Shown in pieces: positions 1-5,462 of a stretch of DNA of 5,911 nucleotides; positions within the stretch are counted from its first letter, which is position 1; each line of letters begins with the position of its first letter. The DNA is from Planctomycetota bacterium (lineage in GTDB: Bacteria; Planctomycetota; SZUA-567; H5-PLA8), in contig JANXLS010000754.1 of assembly GCA_025355035.1 (NCBI GenBank), positions 1 to 5,911 of the forward strand, written 5' to 3'. The notes under the pieces were generated by a model that saw only the letters and a list, made by a program, of their open reading frames with translations, had not been told where the DNA came from and made no database searches. Position numbers and translations under genes: made by a program.

Positions 1-252
1 CACATCAACTACTGGCAGAATAAACGTCAGAAAGCCGCCCGCTCGCATCGTCGCGCCACGCTTCGGAAACTGCATACTCAAGGAATCTATCTGTCGACGT
101 TGCGTAAGTGTTTTGGGCGTCAACTCGCGTTGTAGTGTTAAGAACGGAAGATCACGCTGCACCTTTCCGACTCCGATAACGCAAAGTGGCGCGACGAATT
201 CAAGCATCAGCGGACGCGTACCAACGAGCATGCAATCAAATCAAAAATGTGA
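1..252 (+). pseudogene. Possible degraded coding remnant, cut by window edge
   Basis: Frame 1 is open from the left edge for 44 codons (ending ..CFGRQLAL) to TAG at 133-135. TAA follows at 139-141, and then 36 more codons in the same frame, with a coding-like mix of charged residues (ERKITLHLSDSDNAKWRDEF..), reach TGA at 250-252. Protein-like sequence on both sides of two close in-frame stops suggests the decayed 3' end of a gene that begins outside the window. I do not recognise the family; the first part is very rich in Arg, Lys and His. Alternatives are a short genuine gene ending at 135 followed by spacer, or chance open frames. Frame 2 is also open to a stop at 275-277, but its Ser/Cys/Arg-rich translation looks less like protein. 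The inference is weak. Confidence 0.25.
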
Positions 253-324
253 AGCCCACCTCTGCAAAATCGTATAGGATCGTAGTTCTTCTTATGTAGA
301 TCATCTCATGGAAGCGCCGGACGC
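253..324. other. Leader region of the efflux adaptor gene
   Basis: These 72 bases separate the last stop of the upstream remnant from the adaptor start. I see no convincing -35/-10 pair and no hairpin with a T-run. A GGA-containing purine stretch near 310-316 is the only ribosome-binding-site candidate for the ATG at 325, and it is weak. The promoter is probably here or further left, but I cannot place it. Confidence 0.3.
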
Positions 325-1740
325 ATGAAAGCATTCCTGATCGTCTTCATGATCTTCGTCTTTCTCGGGAGCCTCGCGTTCGCCGGGGCCTACGCGTTCA
401 AAAAATATGGCACGCCCGCGCCGCAAGCTTACAAAACCGAAAAGATCGACACCGGCGAAATCGCCATCGTCGCGACCGCAACGGGAAGTGTCGAGCCGAC
501 CAGTTCCGTCAAAGTGGGCAGCCAGGTCTCCGGCCGCGTGAAGGAAGTCCGTGTCGAACAGGACCAACCCGTGAAAGCCGGCCAGGTCCTCGCTGTCCTT
601 GACACCGAACTGCTCGAGAACGACGCGAAGGACAAAGAGATTCTCAAGCGCCAATCGCAGAGCAACCTGGCCCTCCTCGAAATCGAAACGTCGTCGCTCG
701 ATTTGAAAGAACTCCGCACGAAACAAAACCTGGAACGCGAACGCATCACTTGCGACCGGGCGAAAGCCAGCATGGAACTCGCGACAAAAACATTTACACG
801 ATACCAGGAAATGGTTCGCAAAAACGCAGCGACGGAAAGCGATCTGGACAACCGCCGGCTCGAAAAAGAAAATTCCGAACGCGACGTGGCACTTCGCGCT
901 GTCGAACTCGCGTTGTTGAAAGCCGACCTGGCGGAAATCGAAATCAGCCGCAAAACGCTTGAGGCGAAAGTCGAGCAATCCAAACTTACAGTCGAACAAT
1001 CCGATCAGGCACTTGTTCGGGCGCGCACCAATCTCGGCTATGCGATGATCGTTTCGCCGATCGATGGTGTTGTGATGGAAAAGACTGTCGATCCCGGCCA
1101 AACCATTGCCGCTCAATTCCAAACGCCAGACCTGTTTAAAATTGCCGCCGATTTAAAGCGCGTCCAGATTACTGCGAACATTGACGAAATCGACGTTGGC
1201 AAAATCAAAGCAAAACAACGCGTGAGCTTCGAAGTCGATTCGTTCCGCGGCGAGAAATTCACCGGCGTTGTCAAGACTCTTCATCTCAAACACGAAGCCA
1301 AAGCCAACCTCGTCAGCTACCCCGTCGTGATCGAAGCCGACAATCCGCCAACACCGGAATATCCTCTGGGTAAACTCCGGCCCGGCATGACGGCGTTTTT
1401 GGAATTCGACGTTGAACACAAACCCAGCATCACGCGCATCCCGTCCGCCGCCCTGCGCTTCACCCCGCCGCTCAACGCTTTGATACTCAACGCATCCAAC
1501 CCCGCTGCAACCCCCGCCAAAGACAACGATCCCGACGCCGCCAAAAGACTGCCCGGCACAGCCGCCACCGTCTACAAAAAAAACGCGACCGGCCAGCCCA
1601 CGCCCGTATCGATTCGCGTCGGCGAGAGCAACGGAAAATTCTACGAGTTATTATCGAATGAATTGAAAGCTGGCGATGAAGTCATCACCGGAATCGCTGA
1701 TGTGCCTGTCGTGATGAAAGTAGACGTACAGGGGGACTAA
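325..1740 (+). CDS. MacA-like efflux periplasmic adaptor (HlyD family)
   Basis: This 471-residue protein is a membrane fusion protein of the RND/MacA type. In this family the protein links an inner-membrane transporter to an outer-membrane TolC-like channel. Visible layout: an N-terminal membrane anchor or uncleaved signal at about 3-25; a first lipoyl half-motif at about 60-95 (SVKVGSQVSGRVKEV, then VKAGQVLAVLD); a long, heptad-rich coiled-coil hairpin at about 97-237; the second lipoyl half at about 238-272 (VSPIDGVVMEKTVDPGQTI); a beta-barrel at about 278-365; and a membrane-proximal domain to the end, interrupted by a Pro/Ala-rich loop at about 385-415. The PGQTIAAQFQTPDLFKIA stretch is closer to MacA than to AcrA-type adaptors. 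Length is slightly above the usual 370-420 because of the loop. No MacB ABC transporter follows, although one commonly does in this family. The transported substrate cannot be inferred. Confidence 0.93.
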   Translation: MKAFLIVFMIFVFLGSLAFAGAYAFKKYGTPAPQAYKTEKIDTGEIAIVATATGSVEPTSSVKVGSQVSGRVKEVRVEQDQPVKAGQVLAVLDTELLENDAKDKEILKRQSQSNLALLEIETSSLDLKELRTKQNLERERITCDRAKASMELATKTFTRYQEMVRKNAATESDLDNRRLEKENSERDVALRAVELALLKADLAEIEISRKTLEAKVEQSKLTVEQSDQALVRARTNLGYAMIVSPIDGVVMEKTVDPGQTIAAQFQTPDLFKIAADLKRVQITANIDEIDVGKIKAKQRVSFEVDSFRGEKFTGVVKTLHLKHEAKANLVSYPVVIEADNPPTPEYPLGKLRPGMTAFLEFDVEHKPSITRIPSAALRFTPPLNALILNASNPAATPAKDNDPDAAKRLPGTAATVYKKNATGQPTPVSIRVGESNGKFYELLSNELKAGDEVITGIADVPVVMKVDVQGD

Positions 1741-1889
1741 TGTTGAAACGTTGTTTGGACGGTAACTGTGTTTCGCTTGTTTCCCTAGAGCGTTTTTCAA
1801 ATGGATGGAGACAAAGATGCGCCGCGCCGGGCAAGCGGGACGAAGAAGACGAGCGAAACGTATTTGGAGACTGCGTTAAGCGAGTCTGA
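1740..1889 (+). CDS. Short ORF overlapping the adaptor stop (TAATG), doubtful
   Basis: The adaptor's TAA overlaps an ATG (TAATG), and a G-rich AGGGGG run lies about six bases upstream of that ATG. This is a typical arrangement for translational coupling to a next gene. The frame encodes 49 residues (MLKRCLDGNCVSLVSLERFS...) and stops at 1887-1889. Only the first 15-16 codons lie before the MITE-like element; the rest is read from the element itself. I do not recognise the sequence, and it does not resemble the start of an ABC transporter. It may be the stub of a downstream gene lost when the element inserted, or a chance ORF. Confidence 0.2.
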   Translation: MLKRCLDGNCVSLVSLERFSNGWRQRCAAPGKRDEEDERNVFGDCVKRV

Positions 1890-1949
1890 CGAAGTACCGC
1901 GCAGCTCGCCGCAAGCAGATTTGTCTTCAGACATTTGAAAACCGCTCTA
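1786..1949. mobile_element. MITE-like palindromic element, TA-flanked, about 160 bp
   Basis: The left end 1786-1803 (TAGAGCGTTTTTCAAATG) and the reverse complement of 1932-1949 (TAGAGCGGTTTTCAAATG) match at 17 of 18 bases. Similarity continues inward (AGACAAA on both sides), and the interior is also roughly palindromic, so the whole stretch could fold into one long imperfect hairpin. A smaller internal hairpin has AGACT/AGTCT arms near 1868-1887. Both ends carry TA. If this is a target duplication, the element proper is 1788-1947 (160 bp), as expected for non-autonomous relatives of IS630/Tc1-mariner elements, which duplicate TA. It encodes no transposase. It sits between two convergent genes, where its hairpin could also act as a bidirectional transcription terminator. 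Family assignment is inference; the inverted repeat is directly visible. Confidence 0.65.
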
Positions 1950-1992
1950 ATCATCGGTCCACGCCTCGGGACAGCGGAATTATAACGGATAT

Positions 1993-2838
1993 CTATATTC
2001 CCAACACTTTACGTGCTGCTGCTTCGGACATGCCACTCTCGATGAGTTTTTGCAACGCGAGGAGCATTCCCTTTTCCATACCCCTTTCCATTCCTCTTTC
2101 CATTCCCCTTTTCATTCCCAACTCTTCCGCTTCTGCCGTTTTGCCACGGATCAGCGTCTTTTCGGTGCTGACCACATCCCAATATCGATCATACAAATTT
2201 AGATCGCTGCGCGAATAGCCGGCTTCTTCGGCCAAAATTAACGCCTGATCCAATTCGACACTGGAGCCTTTCAGGTCTTCGGGAGCACCTTCTTTTTCTC
2301 CCGTCTCGCGAAGGAATCGCAGCCAGATTTCACGCGCATCACTCGAGCCGCTGGCATGGAATTTGGGCAATTCGACAAACACCAATTGAAGCCCGTCGAT
2401 CCGTTTTTCCGCATTCCCGACATTGACAAGCTTGTAGTTGTGTAAATAGGAATCGGTCGTTTTGTCGAAAACGTCGTTGAGCAGGCTGAGTCCGATGACA
2501 GGCTTCAGCAATTGATAGTCTTCGCCGCGCGATAATTGACGCACATAAGCAGTGCTCGCATTGAACAGTACGCGCTGCATGAACGCCGTGGTCCATTGCA
2601 TTTGCATTTCGACCAAGAACTCCCGCCCGCGCTCGTCGCGGCATTTTACATCGACGATGGAGCGCTTAAGCAGCGGAATAAGGGGCACTTGTTCGGGCGG
2701 TAGATACTCCAACGACACGATGCGTTCGTCGGGTTCCAGCGGCAGAACCGCGTTCAGAAAAGCGCGCATCAAGTTCGGATGCTCGCCGAAAATGCGCCGG
2801 AAGACGAGGTCGTTTTTTGGATCGAGATAGCGTTTCAT
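1993..2838 (-). CDS. Rpn-family PD-(D/E)XK nuclease (putative transposase family)
   Basis: This is a 281-residue protein. The opening MKRYLDPKNDLVFRRIFG is the hallmark start of the Rpn family, often annotated as 'recombination-promoting nuclease/putative transposase'. The nuclease core shows Asp63 (IVDVKC) and Glu77-x-Gln79 (VEMQ), the D...ExQ form of the PD-(D/E)XK active site. Conserved family stretches follow, such as AYVRQLSRGEDYQLLKPVIGLSL (about 97-119). Residues 241-258 form a Gly-Met-charged-charged repeat (GMKRGMERGMERGMEKGM), then a short C-terminal helix that fits the family. The start at 2838 is preferred because the family motif begins there and a GGAAA lies about ten bases upstream. 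A GTG at 2871 would add eleven non-conserved residues. Family members are DNA endonucleases linked to RecA-independent recombination and, in E. coli, to phage defence; true transposition is not established. The gene is downstream of and co-directional with the CoA ligase, with 129 bp between them. Confidence 0.93.
   Translation of the reverse strand: MKRYLDPKNDLVFRRIFGEHPNLMRAFLNAVLPLEPDERIVSLEYLPPEQVPLIPLLKRSIVDVKCRDERGREFLVEMQMQWTTAFMQRVLFNASTAYVRQLSRGEDYQLLKPVIGLSLLNDVFDKTTDSYLHNYKLVNVGNAEKRIDGLQLVFVELPKFHASGSSDAREIWLRFLRETGEKEGAPEDLKGSSVELDQALILAEEAGYSRSDLNLYDRYWDVVSTEKTLIRGKTAEAEELGMKRGMERGMERGMEKGMLLALQKLIESGMSEAAARKVLGI
2065..2118 (-). repeat. 12-bp tandem repeat inside the Rpn gene
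   Basis: About four and a half imperfect copies of a 12-bp unit (sense strand GGAATGGAAAGG, with variants) encode the Gly-Met-x-x repeat near the C-terminus of the Rpn protein. Because the unit is a multiple of three, copy-number change would lengthen or shorten the protein by four residues without shifting the frame. Variable Gly-x-x-x repeats of this kind are a known trait of Rpn C-termini. Confidence 0.85.
2122..2128 (-). promoter_or_regulatory. Candidate internal ribosome binding site in the Rpn gene
   Basis: On the coding strand, GGAAGAG is followed after six bases by the in-frame ATG of Met242 (2115-2113). Initiation there would make a 40-residue protein comprising only the Gly-Met repeat and the C-terminal helix. 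Purine-rich stretches are common in coding sequence, so this is suggestive only. Confidence 0.3.
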
Positions 2839-2967
2839 TGAAAAATTTCCGCGATTGGCAATGTTGCACACCCATTACGCGATGTGGATGCGGATGTCTT
2901 TCCTCAACTCACATGGTACAGTCGCGAGGTGTCAATACAACTCTCGGCGCTGGACCGTACGCACCGA
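2839..2967 (-). promoter_or_regulatory. Intergenic region with possible Rpn promoter -35
   Basis: This 129-bp gap lies between the ligase stop and the Rpn start. The minus strand has a perfect TTGACA at 2935-2930, about 90 bases upstream of the Rpn ATG. However, the hexamer 17 bases further on is GTGAGT, a poor -10, so a sigma-70 promoter is only possible. A 6-bp hairpin just after the ligase stop (CGGTGC/GCGCCG arms) lacks a T-run and is not a convincing terminator. Rpn could equally be transcribed by read-through from the ligase. Confidence 0.25.
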
Positions 2968-4269
2968 CTATCCCGTCGTAACCCATCGTCGCGCCTTCAT
3001 TTCGAATCGCGGCAGCGTATTCACTGATTCGACAACGACTCGAATCCCCAGCTTTTTGTCCAACTCCGCCGAGATCTTCGCCGCGATCGAGTTCCCGTCT
3101 TCGTCCGCTTCCGCTTCGATCTGAATCCGCAATTCGCTCATCGCCCGGACCGTCGCGACTTCAACGCGAAACTCCGCGACCGGAAACGCGTGGATCACTT
3201 CTTCAATCGCGCTTGGATATAGATTCACGCCGCGGACGATGATCATGTCGTCGGTTCGTCCGAGGATACCCCCGTCCAACGAAGCAAACGAACGTCCGCA
3301 CGCGCATGGCGCTGCGCCATGCCCGGGGCGAGTCAACCGCACGAGATCGCACGTCCGATAGCGAATCGCGGGACTGCCCAATCGCCCCAAATTCGTCAGC
3401 ACCAGTTCGCCGGATTCGCCGTCGGAGACCGGTTTACCCGTTTTCGGATCAACGCATTCCGCGATGAATTCGCTCTCGATCACATGCATGCGTCCGGGCG
3501 TTTTCTCGCATTCGAAACTGACCGGCCCTGTTTCCGTCATGCCATAGTGGTCAACGCACCGCGCGCCCCAGGCATCTTCGATCAGTGACCGCGTTCGCGG
3601 AACGCTTCCGCCCGGTTCGCCCGCGACGACCAGCATCCGCACCGGCGAAAACGAAATGTTGATCCGTTCGTCCGCCGCCGTCTGCGCCATCCGCATCGCG
3701 TACGTTGGCGTGCAGCACACAACCGTGATCCCGTTGTCGAGCATGAACCGCAGCCGCGCCTGCGTGCTCATCCCGCCCGCCGGCATGCACAGCGCTCCGA
3801 TGCGAGCTGCGGCTTCAAAGGCCGTCCAGAATCCCAGGAACGGTCCGAACGAAAACGCGAAACACACGCGGTCCTTGGGCTTCAATCCAGCTGCAGCGAA
3901 AACAAACGACCAATTCCGAACCATCCACTCCCAGCTTTGACGGGTGTCCAGCCAGCGCAACGGAGCCGCGCCGGTACTCCCCGACGAATGATGAAAGCGG
4001 CAATAATCCTGGACGGGCTGCGACAGATTCGTTCCAAACGGCGACGTCTTCGCCTGGTCTGCGATCAATTCGGACTTCGTGAGAAAAGGCAATTGATCGA
4101 GCGTGAGGTGTGAAAAATCTGAGCCCTTGATACCCGCCGCCTTGAACCGCGATTTGTAGAATTTGTTCGACGACAGCGTCCCCAACACTGCGCGCAGCTT
4201 GGACGTCTGCAGCGCGCGAAGTTCATCTGGTTTCAACTTCTCTTCGTTCGCATCGTGGAAGTAAGACAT
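2968..4269 (-). CDS. PaaK-like CoA ligase (phenylacetate-CoA ligase family, AMP-forming)
   Basis: This 433-residue adenylate-forming enzyme would activate a carboxylic acid through an acyl-adenylate to a CoA thioester in the cytoplasm. Motifs in order: phosphate-binding loop SSGSTG (95-100); AFSFGPFLGFW (138-148); YGMTETGP (242-249); YRTCDLV (304-310); Cys-x-Cys-Gly (322-325), typical of the PaaK family; hinge GRTDDMIIVRGVNLYP (337-352); and the C-terminal catalytic Lys425 in PRFEMKARR. Length fits PaaK (430-440). I chose the ATG at 4269 because the family begins with a short helix such as MSYFHDANEEKLKP and a GAGAG lies five bases upstream. An ATG at 4356 would add 29 unrelated residues and cross a hairpin. 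The loop reads SSGSTGAAPL rather than the common SSGTTGKP form, so the exact substrate is uncertain. The adjoining thioesterase suggests linked CoA-thioester metabolism. There are no other phenylacetate (paa) genes here, so I give no paaK symbol. Confidence 0.93.
   Translation of the reverse strand: MSYFHDANEEKLKPDELRALQTSKLRAVLGTLSSNKFYKSRFKAAGIKGSDFSHLTLDQLPFLTKSELIADQAKTSPFGTNLSQPVQDYCRFHHSSGSTGAAPLRWLDTRQSWEWMVRNWSFVFAAAGLKPKDRVCFAFSFGPFLGFWTAFEAAARIGALCMPAGGMSTQARLRFMLDNGITVVCCTPTYAMRMAQTAADERINISFSPVRMLVVAGEPGGSVPRTRSLIEDAWGARCVDHYGMTETGPVSFECEKTPGRMHVIESEFIAECVDPKTGKPVSDGESGELVLTNLGRLGSPAIRYRTCDLVRLTRPGHGAAPCACGRSFASLDGGILGRTDDMIIVRGVNLYPSAIEEVIHAFPVAEFRVEVATVRAMSELRIQIEAEADEDGNSIAAKISAELDKKLGIRVVVESVNTLPRFEMKARRWVTTG
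3304..3322. repeat. Palindrome inside the CoA ligase gene
   Basis: GCATGGCG and CGCCATGC (8-bp arms, 3-base loop) form a perfect stem within the codons for Gly-His-Gly-Ala-Ala-Pro-Cys, just before the Cys-x-Cys-Gly motif. It could be chance in GC-rich coding DNA or a copy of a short dispersed palindrome. Confidence 0.55.
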
Positions 4270-4287
4270 GATCTCTCGAATAGAAGG

Positions 4288-4328
4288 TAAAATAAAAAGA
4301 TGAGCGGGTAAACGTGTGTTTATCCCGC
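4288..4328 (-). terminator. Likely intrinsic terminator after the membrane protein gene
   Basis: GCGGGTAAAC (4304-4313) pairs with GTTTATCCCGC (4318-4328) across a GTGT loop, with ten base pairs and one bulged base. Read on the minus strand, the hairpin is followed by TCATCTTTTTATTTT, a T-rich tract that starts a few bases late. It lies 35 bases past the stop of the membrane protein gene and within the leader of the CoA ligase gene, so it could end the upstream transcript or attenuate entry into the ligase gene. Confidence 0.55.
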
Positions 4329-4362
4329 GTATAGCCGAACGTCCTTGGAATGACACACATTT

Positions 4363-4863
4363 TTACGGCTTGAACAATGTCACCATTGCGCCGCCGGATG
4401 CAGCCAAAACCATCCCGACGAGGAAACGCCAGTCGAGAGCGCCGAGACCATCTTTGGGTGGATTCATGATGATGCCGAAGATTGCGGCAACAACGGGTGC
4501 GCCTGCGAACACGAGTGACATGACCTGCGACGCGGCAGACGCTGCTTGTTTCGGTGTGGCTCCCGGCGGAATATTGTTACTCAAAGCGAACAGCACGGTC
4601 AACGCGCCAATGGCTCCAGCGACTCCGGCGATCAAGGACCACGTAATGCCCTTCGGAAATTCGCTGAAATTGAAACCCGAACCGTTGATCGCGATGATCA
4701 CAAGAGGAGCCAACACGGCCACCAAGAAATACGCAATGCCAACGAACAAAAACGCCTTAATGCGATCATGATGGAATCCCATCGCGCCCCAATTCAAGAG
4801 CGTTCCGTACATGCCCCACGCCAGAACGGTCATCAACGCGAAAATCGACCAGTGCAATTTCAT
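4363..4863 (-). CDS. Small EamA/DMT-like integral membrane protein
   Basis: This 166-residue, strongly hydrophobic protein has about five predicted membrane helices (roughly 6-28, 36-60, 73-95, 112-133 and 145-164), with a short positively charged loop between helices 1 and 2 (HHDRIK). Size and topology match one EamA-type half of the drug/metabolite transporter superfamily, whose usual members carry two such halves (about 300 residues, ten helices). If it is a transporter, it would have to dimerise, as small multidrug resistance proteins do. The WGMYGTLLNWG start is consistent with EamA, but no decisive motif is visible, so both family and substrate are uncertain. The start is secure: AGGAGG sits five bases upstream of the ATG. 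It lies between a thioesterase and a CoA ligase on the same strand, so export or import of their acid substrate is conceivable but unproven. Confidence 0.85.
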   Translation of the reverse strand: MKLHWSIFALMTVLAWGMYGTLLNWGAMGFHHDRIKAFLFVGIAYFLVAVLAPLVIIAINGSGFNFSEFPKGITWSLIAGVAGAIGALTVLFALSNNIPPGATPKQAASAASQVMSLVFAGAPVVAAIFGIIMNPPKDGLGALDWRFLVGMVLAASGGAMVTLFKP

Positions 4864-4922
4864 TCCCTCCTCCTAAAAAAATCAGTTTCACGTTTTCAGA
4901 TATGAACACGTCTGTCGAACTG
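4864..4922 (-). promoter_or_regulatory. Hairpin plus T-run abutting a strong ribosome binding site
   Basis: An imperfect palindrome at 4883-4922 has outer arms CAGTT/AACTG and an inner stem from ACGT/ACGT and TTCA/TGAA. On the minus strand it is followed immediately by a seven-T run and then AGGAGGAGGG just before the ATG at 4863. The arrangement looks like a terminator for the thioesterase transcript placed directly against the next gene's ribosome binding site, or like an attenuator. The stem has an asymmetric internal loop, so its strength is uncertain. Confidence 0.35.
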
Positions 4923-4959
4923 AAAAACCAGAAACCTAAAAAAATTCCAGAACACTTTT

Positions 4960-5382
<423 letters not shown>

Positions 5383-5389
5383 GGTAATT

Positions 5390-5421
5390 AGTTCAAAGTT
5401 TAAATTTTAAAGTTTAAAGTT
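5390..5421 (+). repeat. Heptamer array, arm 1 (AGTTYAA unit)
   Basis: Four to five 7-bp units of the form AGTTCAA/AGTTTAA/ATTTTAA lie directly upstream of the thioesterase start. The stretch matches the reverse complement of 5472-5503 at 27 of 32 positions, so the two arrays form an inverted pair around a 50-bp spacer. Confidence 0.75.
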
Positions 5422-5462
5422 AAAGCAGCGATGCGATTTAGTTTAAGCGCAAAATGCAAAGA

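Noticed and set aside
1..231. Minus-strand frame from ATG at 231 open to the left edge (77 codons)
   Set aside because: There is no ribosome binding site, a stop lies four codons upstream, and no family is recognisable. It competes with the more coding-like plus frame. It could be real only if sequence to the left supports it.
301..1122. 273-codon minus-strand open frame opposite the adaptor gene
   Set aside because: It is fully antisense to a strongly conserved adaptor. Its Phe-rich translation mirrors the sense GAA/AAA codons, and no domain is recognisable.
2065..2118. Repeat array as iterons of a replication origin
   Set aside because: It is in frame inside a gene and encodes a known Rpn-type Gly-Met repeat. 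There is no AT-rich unwinding region or replication protein.
2030..2830. Plus-strand and other-frame ORFs within the Rpn gene
   Set aside because: They are shadows of a confidently assigned gene, with no start signals or recognisable domains.
1993..2838. Rpn gene as an active transposase mobilising the 164-bp element
   Set aside because: Rpn is a PD-(D/E)XK nuclease, whereas TA-flanked elements are moved by DDE enzymes. Proximity alone does not link them.
2839..2871. Earlier GTG start for the Rpn gene
   Set aside because: The added eleven residues are not family-like, and the canonical MKRYLDPKND start with a nearby GGAAA is better.
4270..4356. Upstream ATG at 4356 for the CoA ligase
   Set aside because: It would add 29 unrelated residues and translate through the terminator-like hairpin. 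The ATG at 4269 has GAGAG at good spacing and matches family length.
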